Shown here: positions 1 through 8,694 of the stretch, one piece after another
Position numbering within the stretch: the first letter of the stretch is position 1
Layout of the letters: each line of letters starts with the position of its first letter
NCBI RefSeq assembly: GCF_900174485.1
Contig: NZ_LT837803.1
Span: forward strand, 1,565,305-1,629,304
Length of the DNA stretch: 64,000 nucleotides
Direction of reading: 5' to 3'
DNA from: Sterolibacterium denitrificans
GTDB taxonomy: Bacteria; Pseudomonadota; Gammaproteobacteria; Burkholderiales; Rhodocyclaceae
Notes under the pieces: model-generated
The model's input: the letters and a program-made list of their open reading frames with translations, nothing else
Database searches by the model: none
Told to the model about the DNA's origin: nothing
Position numbers and translations under genes: made by a program

Positions 1-3000
1 CGGTAGCTGGTTTGCGGGCGGGCTGGGCGATGACACGCTAGCCGGTGACGGCGGTGGCAACACCTATGTTTACCGGCGCGGTGATGGTCATGACCGGATT
101 GTTGAACAAAGCGCTCAAACCAGTCATGGCGGAGCGTTGCCCAGCAGCCTTGAATTTGGGGCTGGCATTACGCTCGATATGCTGACGCTGACGTACGACA
201 AAGACAGCAAAACGCTGCGCCTTCAGATCAGTGAGGACGAAAGCGTCGAGATTGCGGGAGTGAATCTGACGTCAACACAACCCAGTTTGCCGATTGAACG
301 CTTCGTGTTTGCCGACGGCAGCGTGGTGGATTTCAAGGCCTTGCTGGCCAGTCGGCCAGTTGCCGGATTGGGTGGTTCGGAGGCCGGCAGCCCATCGGCG
401 GATGGCGGGCTCTCGCTGCACGGCAAAGGGGTGGAAATCAAAGGGAAGACCGGCTTCAACCAGCCGGGACAAGCCCTGGCGCTTGATGCGAGCATTACAC
501 CGCAGGACGTTACTGTGCGTATGACGGTACTTGGCGATCTGCTTATTGGTCTGAGCGGTGGGGATTACTTTGTCGTTCGGGGCCAAATGCTAAATTACTG
601 GTCAGGGATTGATGCACTGCACTTTGCCAATGGCACGGTCTGGGATCGCGCTGAACTGGCCCAACGCACTTATACAGGTAGTGCGGGGGATGATGTGATC
701 GTTGGTTGGTTCAACGGTGTGATTGATGGCGGGGCCGGCAACGACTACATCAAAATGATGCCTCAGAGTACTTACCGTTTTGGTGTCGGCGATGGTCACG
801 ACACGATTGATCTCGGAGATGCATCCGGTGCTCGCTTTCAGTTCAAGGCAGGGGTGACGCAGAACGGTGTCCGGTTCGCTCGTGAAGGGAATGATCTGGT
901 CGTCAAGCTCATTGCGTCCGGCGATACGGTTCGCCTGAAGAATTGGGTTGATGCCCAGTGGCGACTCGAGCCTTTTGAGTTTGCCGATGGCTCGACGTTG
1001 TCTGCTGGTGCGGTTTGGAATCAGGTGATGGGTATCGAGGCCGGGCGCGAAGATGAAATTTATTACACGACACTGGGCGATGGGAACGATCTCTGGAAAA
1101 GTACCAAGAGAACAAGCCAGGCCTTGAGTCATGGCGGCAATGACACCCTGATCGGCAATGCGGGTGAAGATTTACTGCACGGTGGGGGCGGGAATGATGT
1201 GCTCTATGGCGGCGCGGGCAACGATCGACTGTATGGTGAGTACGGTTATGTCATCGTAAATGGCAAGCCGTTTCAGTGGGCGTTGCAAGGGGTGGCTGGT
1301 AATGATTATCTGGATGGTGGTGACGGAAATGATCTTCTGGATGGTGGTGCAGGCAATGACTACCTGAATGGAGGGGCGGGAGATGACTGGCTGGTCAGTG
1401 GTGGTGGCAGGGATACACTGATTGGTGGTGATGGAAATGATTTGTTGTTTGGTGGCGTGGGCGGCGACGTCATATTTGGTTGGGTAAGCGGCCAGATTCA
1501 GGCTGATGACGGTGACCTGCTGATGATTGGAGGTGCTGGCGACGATTATCTTTATGGCTCTGCTGGTAACGATACACTTGATGGTGGCCAGGGAGATGAT
1601 GAGTTATTCGGCGGCGGTGGGAGAAATACCTTTCATTTCGAGCGGGGTTCGGGCGTTGACAGGATCGTCATTTTGAACCGAAGCGATGCCGAGGATACGG
1701 TGGTTTTTGGCGCCGGGATTCGGCCAGAAGACATCACCGTACAGTTGGGCACCCCTGCCGAAGGGTATGAACTTCTCGCGATCGGTACAGGCCATGGCGA
1801 TGCGTTGATCGTGACTGTCAACGGACGATATCTTTCCTTGGAGAAGTGGGATAGAGACTTGGACTGGACCTGGAGCGATCTCTATCAAGGCTCTCTTCAG
1901 CATTTCCGGTTTGCCGATGGTACGGTCTGGACGCTGGACGATCTTCTGGCGCGAGCGGATGCCGGCAAACTGGGCCATCAGACCCGCTTGACAGGCCCGG
2001 CAATGACCTGGCTCGGCAGCGAGATTGGCGAAGGGTTCCATGATTACACTTGTATGCCAATAAACGTGCAGGCACGCGGTGGTCAGGATGAAATTTGGCT
2101 TGCTGCGGGTGATGACCTCGTGGCGGGGGGATGGGGTGACGACGGGATTTCTACGGGTGCCGGTGACGACACGATCGCTTTCAACTATGGCGAAGGCAAT
2201 GACACGCTGAACGCGGGCGAAGGCCTGGACACCCTGTCTTTTGGAAGCTCGATCCGACCGGAGATGTTGAGCGTCGTTCTTAGTCGAAGCGACATCACTC
2301 TGCTGGTTGACGGTGGGAAGGGCGGTTCCGTCCGGCTGGAGGGAGAATATGAGGATGGGTTGTCGATCGATCTGGAACGTCTCCAGTTCATCGATAGTGA
2401 TGGCCGGGTCAGGGTGTTCGATTTTATTGGTTGGCTAGAGGCGCATCGCATGCCGCTTTTGACCAACCTTCTGCAGACGCCGCTTGTCTTTGATGGCACA
2501 GGTTTCGAGCTGACCGGCAAGGCCACCCCGGCGGGGGGATTGGAGGCCATTGCTTATGCGCAGTCGGGCGATGTTTTTGCGGTGCCGAATCTGGCTCACA
2601 ATGCGCCGACCAGTGGCGATGACGTGCTCTATGGCACGGCGGCGGGCGATATGCTGGATGCTGGCGCGGGTAACGACATCGTGCTGGGTCTAGGGGGTGA
2701 TGACGCCATTTTCGGCAGTGACGGTAACGACCTAATCGATGGCGGCGAGGGTGATGATGTGCTCGACGGCGGCACGGGTGATGACGTCATCTACGGCGGT
2801 TGGGGGGCGGATACCCTGATGGGTGGCACGGGGCAGGATGCGCTTTATGGCAAACAGGGCGGAGACACCTATGTTTATCAGGCGGGTGACGGCGTGACCA
2901 TCATCGACGATGATCACCTCATGCTGAGCCGCCCAGGGGAAGTAGGGGAGGATGCTGGATATGGTGGCTGGGGCGGCGATGGAGGCGGTGGTTATTACGT

Positions 3001-6000
3001 TCTTGACGATGCGCCCAACGCTCTGAACTTCGGGCCGGGCATCCGTCCCGAAGATTTGCGCTATTCGGAAGAAAACGGCGATCTGGTAATCAAGTTTGCC
3101 AACCGTCCGGGCGACAAGGTCATCCTGCGCGGTTACATGCCGGGGCGTGCCACGAAAACCCGTTCGGTGGATGTCATTCGCTTTACCGACGGCACTGAAA
3201 TCGTGGCGGGTACCATCGAGCCGACCGGCAAGACCGAAACGGTGGGTGATGAAGGTGGTTGGCTGCATGGCACGCCGTTCGCCGATACTTTGATCGGCGG
3301 CGCGGGTGACGACGTGATTTACGGTGAGGGCGGTTCGGATTTCCTGGCGGGTGGCCTTGGTTCGGATACCTACAGCATCCACAAGGAGTGGGGATCGGGG
3401 CCGGCTCAGACGACTATCGTCGAAACCTGGCGGGCGCAGGACGTCAACCGCCTTGAATTGACGGGGGAGATCAATCCCGATGCCCTGTATCTGGCCTTCG
3501 ATGGCCGCGATCTGGTGCTGCATCTGAATGAAGAGGGCGATTCGATCCGCTTTGCCGGCTTCGATCCGCGCGCACCGGGCATGCAGGCGCCGGTTGCAGA
3601 AATCAGCCTGCCTTGGGAAGACATCACGCTGTCCTTCGATGAGTTGCTGGCACGCGGCGTGCGCTACGGCGATCATGCGCAAAATATTTACGTCGTCAAC
3701 ATCGGGGATGGCGAGATTTTTATCGACGATATTGCCGTGCCCGATGCCGGCAACGTCCTGCGCTTCGGCCCCGGCATCGATCCCAACGCGATGCGCAACA
3801 ACCTGCGCTTCGAGGCAGATGGCAACGGTGGCCACATGCTGCTCATCCCCTACGGCGATGCGGGCGACGTCGTGCGGCTGACCGGATTCGATCCGCGGGA
3901 TGTGCTGGGCAATCACGCCATCGAGCACTTCGAGTTCGCCGATGGCACGGTGGTGGATTACGCCACCCTGGTGTCCTGGACTTTTGTGGTCGAGGGCGAC
4001 AACGCGGGTAACGTGCTGGCAGGCACCAACGTCGGCGACCGTCTCTACGGCTACGACGGCGACGATGTCATGGAGTCCGGCGACGGCGAAGACGTGCTTA
4101 CCGGCGGCTTGGGCAACGATGTGTTGCGCGGCGGCGCCCAGCGTGACGCCTACGTGGTCAATCTGGGCGATGGCGAGGACGTCATCGAGGATGACCTCGA
4201 TGCGGGTATCGGCAACATGCTCACCTTCGGCGCGGGCATCGCCCGCGAGGACGTGCAAGTGGCGTTGGACGGTGACGATTTGCTCGTTCGCTACGGTGCC
4301 GATGGCGACATGGTGCGCGTGAGGAACTACGCTCCGGATGGCGCGAGCGCTGGCACGGTGATCGACACCTTCGAGTTCGCCGACGGCACCGCCGTCACAC
4401 TGCGCGAGTTCATGAACCGCGCGCCGGAAGTGGCCAATCCCATCGACGATCAGGTTGCCCTGGAAGACGCGGCCTTCAGTCTGCGTTTGCCCGACGACCT
4501 GTTCATCGATGCCAATGGCGACGACATCCTGACCCGGGTGACGGTATCGGGTTACGAGACGCAGCCGGACTGGCTGCAGTACGAGGCCGCCACGCGTACC
4601 CTGTTTGGCACGCCGGACAACGACGACGTGGGCGAGTTCGACGTCATCGTGCAAGGCATGGACACGCTGGGCGCATCGAGCCTGCACAGCTTCCACGTCA
4701 CGGTGCAGAACACCAACGACACCCCGGAAACCGGCACGCTCATTGCCGCCCAGCAAGCGACCGAAGACACGCCGTTTGCCTTCACCGTGCCGCAGGATGC
4801 TTTCCACGATGTCGATGCAGGCGACGTGTTAACCCTCTCGGCCACCCAGGCCGACGGCTTGGCGCTGCCGTCGTGGCTCCAGTTCGATGCGGCGATGCGC
4901 AGCTTCAGCGGCACCCCGGCCAATGGCGACGTGGGCAGCGTCTCCGTGCGCTTGACGGCCGCTGACGTGGCCGGCGCACAGGCGAGCCAGACTTTCGCCA
5001 TCGGCGTGGCCAACGTCAACGATGCTCCCGAAGTCGGCACGCCGCTGGCGAACCAGAGCGGACGTGCGGGCACGGCGCTGAGCTGGCAACTGCCCGGTAC
5101 GGCTTTCGTCGATGTCGATGCGGGGGACGTGCTGGCCTACTCGGCCACCCTGTCCGACGGCAGCACGCTGCCCGGTTGGCTCGCCTTCGACGCAGCCACC
5201 GGCACCTTCAGCGGCACCCCGTCCTCGGCAGGCAACCATGTCCTGCGGGTTACCGCCACCGACCTGGCGGGCGCGCAGGCCAGCCAGACCTTTACCCTGG
5301 CCGTCGAATCCGGCGGCGGCAACCAGGCGCCGATCACCACCACGGATACCGCCAGCCTGATCGAGGACCGCAAGCTGCTGACCTGGGGCAATGTGCTCGA
5401 CAACGACCGCGACCCGGAAGGCGGGCATCTGCATGTGGCCGACCCCGGCATCCGCTGTGGCGAATACGGCCTGCTGACCTTGCTGCCCAACGGCGCCTAC
5501 GCCTATGTGCTCGACAACTTCTCCGCCAAGGTGCAGGGGCTGGGCGCAGGCGAGACGCTCACGGAAACCTTCGGCTACCTGGCCAGCGACGGCAGCCAGC
5601 GCAGCAACGGCGCATTGACGGTGACCGTGCAGGGCACGAACGATGCGCCCGAACTGGCGCGCTGCCTCGCCGACGTACAACTCGCCAGGGGCAAAGCCTT
5701 CTCGTGGCAGATGCCCGCGGGCAGCTTCAAGGACGCCGACCGCAACGACACGCTGAGCTACACGGCAACGCTATCCAACGGCAAGGCGCTGCCGGCCTGG
5801 CTCAAGTTCGACGCCGCGACGCAGACCTTCAGCGGCACCGCCCCGGCCATTACCTTGGGCAGCATCGACGTGCGCATCACCGCCAGCGATGGTCAGGGTG
5901 CGCAATCAAATGCCTCGGATGTATTCAAGATCAGCTTTGGCAGCAAGACCGTGGTGCCGGCCGCCGCCCAGGGCAACGAAAGCGTGGACAACGGCAACGT

Positions 6001-6421
6001 TGTCGATGCGCTACTCGCCGGCGTGGGCAGCTTGCTGGGGCAGCTTGGCCAACCGAACCAACCGAACCTCAAGCAAGGATCGGAACGTGACGATGATCCA
6101 TTGGCGCGATTCCTCGACAGCTTCAAGCGCGATGACCTGTCCGCCCAGTCGATTCGTTCGGCCCTGCCTGTGCTCGATCCCCGCTGGATCGAGGAATGGA
6201 GCGGGCAATGGGATGAGCAAACCGGTCATGGCCAGGCCATCGACGATGTGGCAGGCCAGTGGGCCGCGCTGACCCAGGCCTTGAACCGCCTCGATGCCGA
6301 ACGCCAGGACGCGCCGGCCTGGGAGCACGTCAACCAAGGGGCGCCGACCTCTCCGGTCTGGCGGGCTGGATGCAAAGCAGCCTCCAGAGCGCGCGCGGCG
6401 GCATCGATGCCGTCTCGCTGA
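1..6421 (+). CDS. Giant RTX-type calcium-binding repeat protein with CADG and VCBS modules (5' partial)
   Basis: The frame is open from base 2, so the true start lies upstream; over 2,100 codons are visible. Clusters of glycine/aspartate nonapeptides of the GGxGxDxLx form (around bases 690-760, 1130-1620, 2620-2870, 3280-3370 and 4010-4140) alternate with beta modules of about 70 residues of the haemolysin-type calcium-binding related kind, which end in FADGT or FADGS. From about base 4414 follow three cadherin/dystroglycan-like Ig modules, a VCBS-type module (about 5326-5640) and a fourth CADG module. Family knowledge: such proteins leave the cell by type I secretion, fold on calcium, and serve as surface adhesins or extracellular enzymes. 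No catalytic domain and no secretion gene is visible here, so adhesin or matrix protein is an inference. The last 26 or so codons appear out of frame (see the frameshift entry). The 5' half has visibly lower GC at third codon positions than the 3' half. Confidence 0.9.
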   Translation, partial: GSWFAGGLGDDTLAGDGGGNTYVYRRGDGHDRIVEQSAQTSHGGALPSSLEFGAGITLDMLTLTYDKDSKTLRLQISEDESVEIAGVNLTSTQPSLPIERFVFADGSVVDFKALLASRPVAGLGGSEAGSPSADGGLSLHGKGVEIKGKTGFNQPGQALALDASITPQDVTVRMTVLGDLLIGLSGGDYFVVRGQMLNYWSGIDALHFANGTVWDRAELAQRTYTGSAGDDVIVGWFNGVIDGGAGNDYIKMMPQSTYRFGVGDGHDTIDLGDASGARFQFKAGVTQNGVRFAREGNDLVVKLIASGDTVRLKNWVDAQWRLEPFEFADGSTLSAGAVWNQVMGIEAGREDEIYYTTLGDGNDLWKSTKRTSQALSHGGNDTLIGNAGEDLLHGGGGNDVLYGGAGNDRLYGEYGYVIVNGKPFQWALQGVAGNDYLDGGDGNDLLDGGAGNDYLNGGAGDDWLVSGGGRDTLIGGDGNDLLFGGVGGDVIFGWVSGQIQADDGDLLMIGGAGDDYLYGSAGNDTLDGGQGDDELFGGGGRNTFHFERGSGVDRIVILNRSDAEDTVVFGAGIRPEDITVQLGTPAEGYELLAIGTGHGDALIVTVNGRYLSLEKWDRDLDWTWSDLYQGSLQHFRFADGTVWTLDDLLARADAGKLGHQTRLTGPAMTWLGSEIGEGFHDYTCMPINVQARGGQDEIWLAAGDDLVAGGWGDDGISTGAGDDTIAFNYGEGNDTLNAGEGLDTLSFGSSIRPEMLSVVLSRSDITLLVDGGKGGSVRLEGEYEDGLSIDLERLQFIDSDGRVRVFDFIGWLEAHRMPLLTNLLQTPLVFDGTGFELTGKATPAGGLEAIAYAQSGDVFAVPNLAHNAPTSGDDVLYGTAAGDMLDAGAGNDIVLGLGGDDAIFGSDGNDLIDGGEGDDVLDGGTGDDVIYGGWGADTLMGGTGQDALYGKQGGDTYVYQAGDGVTIIDDDHLMLSRPGEVGEDAGYGGWGGDGGGGYYVLDDAPNALNFGPGIRPEDLRYSEENGDLVIKFANRPGDKVILRGYMPGRATKTRSVDVIRFTDGTEIVAGTIEPTGKTETVGDEGGWLHGTPFADTLIGGAGDDVIYGEGGSDFLAGGLGSDTYSIHKEWGSGPAQTTIVETWRAQDVNRLELTGEINPDALYLAFDGRDLVLHLNEEGDSIRFAGFDPRAPGMQAPVAEISLPWEDITLSFDELLARGVRYGDHAQNIYVVNIGDGEIFIDDIAVPDAGNVLRFGPGIDPNAMRNNLRFEADGNGGHMLLIPYGDAGDVVRLTGFDPRDVLGNHAIEHFEFADGTVVDYATLVSWTFVVEGDNAGNVLAGTNVGDRLYGYDGDDVMESGDGEDVLTGGLGNDVLRGGAQRDAYVVNLGDGEDVIEDDLDAGIGNMLTFGAGIAREDVQVALDGDDLLVRYGADGDMVRVRNYAPDGASAGTVIDTFEFADGTAVTLREFMNRAPEVANPIDDQVALEDAAFSLRLPDDLFIDANGDDILTRVTVSGYETQPDWLQYEAATRTLFGTPDNDDVGEFDVIVQGMDTLGASSLHSFHVTVQNTNDTPETGTLIAAQQATEDTPFAFTVPQDAFHDVDAGDVLTLSATQADGLALPSWLQFDAAMRSFSGTPANGDVGSVSVRLTAADVAGAQASQTFAIGVANVNDAPEVGTPLANQSGRAGTALSWQLPGTAFVDVDAGDVLAYSATLSDGSTLPGWLAFDAATGTFSGTPSSAGNHVLRVTATDLAGAQASQTFTLAVESGGGNQAPITTTDTASLIEDRKLLTWGNVLDNDRDPEGGHLHVADPGIRCGEYGLLTLLPNGAYAYVLDNFSAKVQGLGAGETLTETFGYLASDGSQRSNGALTVTVQGTNDAPELARCLADVQLARGKAFSWQMPAGSFKDADRNDTLSYTATLSNGKALPAWLKFDAATQTFSGTAPAITLGSIDVRITASDGQGAQSNASDVFKISFGSKTVVPAAAQGNESVDNGNVVDALLAGVGSLLGQLGQPNQPNLKQGSERDDDPLARFLDSFKRDDLSAQSIRSALPVLDPRWIEEWSGQWDEQTGHGQAIDDVAGQWAALTQALNRLDAERQDAPAWEHVNQGAPTSPVWRAGCKAASRARAAASMPSR

Positions 6422-6492
6422 GCGGCGGCGCAGGTACCCTTCTCAAGGGCCTCAGCGGCATCAAGGAAGGGCTGAGCAAGCTGTCATGGTAA
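6338..6492 (+). other. Apparent frameshift; true C-terminal tail of the RTX protein in the -1 frame
   Basis: In the main frame the protein passes through EHVNQGAP and then ends in a low-complexity Arg/Ala string at base 6421. In the -1 frame, starting at the GGGG run at 6338-6341, the sequence reads GADLSGLAGWMQSSLQ and continues through a Gly/Leu-rich amphipathic tail ending KEGLSKLSW at a TAA at 6490-6492, eight bases before a strong hairpin. That tail is the kind of short C-terminal segment seen in type I secretion substrates. The simplest reading is loss of one G from the run (mutation or sequencing error). Programmed -1 frameshifting is less likely. Base 6421 would then be a false end. 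Confidence 0.6.
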
Positions 6493-6500
6493 GCCGTCAG

Positions 6501-6543
6501 GCCCATGGGATGCGCAAGTATCGATGATGCGCATCCCATGGGC
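6501..6543 (+). terminator. 15-bp perfect hairpin just after the RTX tail
   Basis: GCCCATGGGATGCGC at 6501-6515 is exactly complementary to 6529-6543, with a 13-base loop. It starts eight bases after the -1-frame stop of the RTX gene. There is no T run behind it, so it is not a classical intrinsic terminator. It may protect the 3' end of the mRNA or act with Rho. Confidence 0.5.
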
Positions 6544-6628
6544 AGGCAGCGGATGCGGTGCCTGCGGCTGGAAGACAAGACTGATCCCGGCCGATATTGG
6601 CTTGGGATTGAAGGGGCCGATCTTCGCC

Positions 6629-6646
6629 ATGCAGATTGTTCTGCAT
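6629..6646. repeat. 7-bp inverted repeat with TTGT loop
   Basis: ATGCAGA at 6629-6635 and TCTGCAT at 6640-6646 form a perfect palindrome within the noncoding stretch upstream of the chemoreceptor gene. It could be a regulator site or a small hairpin; nothing else supports a function. Confidence 0.35.
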
Positions 6647-6720
6647 CTCGTAGAAACGAATATTTTCGAGAAAATTACGTTGGATCAATGCAAATGCCGC
6701 GCCGAACAAAGAAAATCAGT

Positions 6721-6766
6721 CCGTCGGCAACCAATTGATCCTGTTATGAAATCCAGCGGACGGTAG
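6721..6766 (+). repeat. Direct repeat, copy 1 (upstream of chemoreceptor gene)
   Basis: This 46-base segment matches bases 8581-8626 at 38 of 46 positions without gaps; the core GGCAACCAA and the block ATGAAATCCA are shared exactly. Both copies lie in noncoding DNA upstream of a heme-related gene on the same strand. Origin by duplication, or a shared regulatory site, are both possible. Confidence 0.65.
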
Positions 6767-6790
6767 CGCTTGGTCACTTGACAGATTCTT

Positions 6791-6816
6791 CAGGGCTGGA
6801 TCAATATCCAGCCCTG
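6791..6816. repeat. 11-bp perfect hairpin with CAAT loop
   Basis: CAGGGCTGGAT at 6791-6801 is the exact complement of 6806-6816 with a four-base loop. It follows the TTGACA at 6778-6783 by seven bases, so it lies where a promoter spacer and -10 region would be or just inside the leader. There is no T run on either strand, so a simple terminator is unlikely. Confidence 0.5.
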
Positions 6817-6857
6817 CCGTATCTCACGATCCAAACCCTGACTCGGCCTGTTGATGT

Positions 6858-6876
6858 GTGCGAATGCGATTCGCAC
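6858..6876. promoter_or_regulatory. 8-bp palindrome just before the chemoreceptor ribosome site
   Basis: GTGCGAAT (6858-6865) and ATTCGCAC (6869-6876) are perfect inverted copies separated by three bases. The palindrome ends two bases before the GGGGAG ribosome site at 6879-6884. It is placed to act as an operator or as an mRNA hairpin controlling translation of the chemoreceptor; this role is inferred from position only. Confidence 0.4.
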
Positions 6877-6890
6877 TTGGGGAGAAATGC

Positions 6891-8546
6891 ATGAAAAGCG
6901 ATTCAGGATGGTGGGGCAATCTGGGCATGCAGGCGAAGTTTCTGATCCTGATCCAGGTATTCCTGTTTGTACTGCTTGGGATATCCCTGGCGTGGGTTTC
7001 CATGCAGATGGAGAAGCTTGCCACCGATACCGCCGAAGAGCGCGCACGGGTGATCGCGGATGGAGCCATCAATGGCTTGAATACATTGATGGTGACGAAG
7101 ATTGGCAAGGAGGACGTCATCAGCGACCGACAGGCGCGCGGACTTTTCATCGAAAAGCTGGGTACCTCGGAAAACGTCACTGAAGTGCGGATTATTCGGA
7201 GCGAGCAACTCGATACCGAGTTTCCCGAGGGCCTGCCGCAGGAATATCCGGTCGATGACATGGATCGCAGCGTTCTCGCCAACGGCAAACCTGAATACAA
7301 GATCGACTGGAATCCGGAAGGCGTATCCACGCTGAGAGCCGTGGTTCCCTTCATCGCCATGGAAAACTTTCGCGGCACCCGGTGTCTCATGTGTCATGGG
7401 GTCGACGAGGGCGCCGTGCTGGGCGCCGCGAGCGTGACGTTGGATATCTCGAATGTCGTTGCCTCGGTCAGGCGCGGCAATATCTGGATATGGGGCAGCT
7501 TTGTGGCCATCCAGGTTCTACTGTTCATTACCATCACCCTGATTACCCGGCACTCCATCATCAAACCGCTGCGGATCATGCGTGACGGTATTGCCCTGAT
7601 CGAGAAGGAGCATGACCTGACACGGCGCCTGCCCTCGACCACTAGCGACGAGATCGGGCAGACCACGAAGGCATTCAACAACATGCTGGAGCAGATCCAG
7701 AACTCCTTCAGGGATATCCATCTGACGGTTTCCCGCCTGCGGCAGGCTTCCGACAACGTCGCCTCCGCTTCGCGGAAGGTGGTCGACGGGTCTTCGAATC
7801 AGAGTGATTCAAGCGGGGCAATGGCTGCCGCCATCGAAGAAATGTCGGTCAGCATCAGTCACGTGTCGGACAATGCCGAGAGCGCGCTGGCGATCTCCCG
7901 TACCTCGCAGGCGGTTTCCGATCTGGGTGGCCAGATCATCAACGAAACGGTTGCCGGAATGGGACAGATATCGAATTCGGTCCGTGAAGCTTTCGATGCC
8001 ATGGAAGCGTTGGGCATGCAGTCGCGCGAGATTGACTCGGTGGTGCAGGTTATCCGGGAAGTCGCCGACCAAACCAACTTGCTGGCGTTGAATGCGGCCA
8101 TCGAGGCGGCGCGGGCCGGCGAATCAGGGCGCGGTTTTGCCGTGGTCGCGGATGAAGTGCGCAAACTGGCCGAGCGCACATCCAAATCCACCATGGAAAT
8201 CTCCACGATGATCGGCAACATCCAGTCCCGCACCGATGATGCTCTCCGCGAGATCAAGGATGTCGTGGAAAATGTCGCGGATGGTCAGAAACTCGCGGGG
8301 CTGGCTGGAGAAAAGATCGCCGAAATCCGTCAGCAATCCGCCAGGGTTGCGGAATCCTTTGGCGATATCTCCCACGCCTTGCGCGAGCAAAACACCGCAT
8401 CCCAGGAGATCGCGCGAAACGTCGAGCAGATTGCCGGTGTCACGGATGAGAACCTCGATGTTGCGCAATCAATGGCAAAAGATGTCGAGCATCTGCACAA
8501 TATTGCCAAGCAGGTTGACGATGCGGTCACGGTTTTCAAGGTCTGA
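6891..8546 (+). CDS. Methyl-accepting chemotaxis protein with c-type heme sensor domain
   Basis: A 551-residue inner-membrane chemoreceptor. TM1 spans about residues 16-36 and TM2 about 197-220, enclosing a periplasmic sensor that carries one CLMCH heme-c motif at residues 165-169. A HAMP domain (about 220-275) and a cytoplasmic signalling domain follow; the hairpin tip has the conserved [19 protein letters not shown] segment at about residue 392. Single-heme PAS-like sensors of this type are known from Geobacter chemoreceptors GSU0582 and GSU0935, so redox or gas sensing is the likely input. The ATG at 6891 is preferred over an in-frame GTG at 6858 because GGGGAG lies six bases before it and the GTG sits inside a palindrome. 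No CheW-binding pentapeptide is seen at the C-terminus. The next gene is a small cytochrome c. Confidence 0.93.
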   Translation: MKSDSGWWGNLGMQAKFLILIQVFLFVLLGISLAWVSMQMEKLATDTAEERARVIADGAINGLNTLMVTKIGKEDVISDRQARGLFIEKLGTSENVTEVRIIRSEQLDTEFPEGLPQEYPVDDMDRSVLANGKPEYKIDWNPEGVSTLRAVVPFIAMENFRGTRCLMCHGVDEGAVLGAASVTLDISNVVASVRRGNIWIWGSFVAIQVLLFITITLITRHSIIKPLRIMRDGIALIEKEHDLTRRLPSTTSDEIGQTTKAFNNMLEQIQNSFRDIHLTVSRLRQASDNVASASRKVVDGSSNQSDSSGAMAAAIEEMSVSISHVSDNAESALAISRTSQAVSDLGGQIINETVAGMGQISNSVREAFDAMEALGMQSREIDSVVQVIREVADQTNLLALNAAIEAARAGESGRGFAVVADEVRKLAERTSKSTMEISTMIGNIQSRTDDALREIKDVVENVADGQKLAGLAGEKIAEIRQQSARVAESFGDISHALREQNTASQEIARNVEQIAGVTDENLDVAQSMAKDVEHLHNIAKQVDDAVTVFKV

Positions 8547-8580
8547 CCAAACGTAGCGAAGGACATATCCTCACGCCGTT

Positions 8581-8626
8581 CCGCCGGCAACCAACTGATT
8601 CGGTCATGAAATCCACCGGATAGTAG
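8581..8626 (+). repeat. Direct repeat, copy 2 (upstream of cytochrome c gene)
   Basis: Matches bases 6721-6766 at 38 of 46 positions. It lies 34 bases after the chemoreceptor stop and about 68 bases before the cytochrome start, so the two copies flank the chemoreceptor gene in direct orientation. Confidence 0.65.
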
Positions 8627-8694
8627 TAGCAGTGAAGTAAAGCAGTGGTCGCCCATTTTTGTTTCGCATTCATTTCCCAGGAAAGCAAACTCCA

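Larger units (their letters stand above)
6493..6890. other. 398-base noncoding stretch between the RTX gene and the chemoreceptor gene
   Basis: No convincing gene was found; the short frames here lack ribosome sites or recognisable protein character. The stretch holds four perfect inverted repeats (6501-6543, 6629-6646, 6791-6816, 6858-6876), one copy of a direct repeat (6721-6766), and a perfect -35-like TTGACA at 6778-6783 without a convincing -10 box 17-18 bases later (TCAATA or CAATAT). It is AT-richer than the flanking genes. It probably holds the end of the RTX transcript and the promoter and leader of the chemoreceptor gene. Confidence 0.6.

Noticed and set aside
1130-1620. Regular short repeats that might suggest a CRISPR array
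   Set aside because: The repeats are in frame and encode Gly/Asp nonapeptides of RTX type; no conserved spacer-repeat spacing.
2732-4807. 691-codon open frame on the minus strand
   Set aside because: It mirrors the RTX repeats; the translated sequence has the His/Val/Gln-rich look of an antisense shadow and no domain.
6505-6766. Short frames in the region after the RTX gene (both strands)
   Set aside because: They overlap hairpins, have no ribosome sites, and show no protein-like conservation pattern.
6778-6806. TTGACA with TCAATA as a chemoreceptor promoter
   Set aside because: The -35 is perfect but the -10 candidates match poorly and lie within an 11-bp hairpin; kept only as a note.
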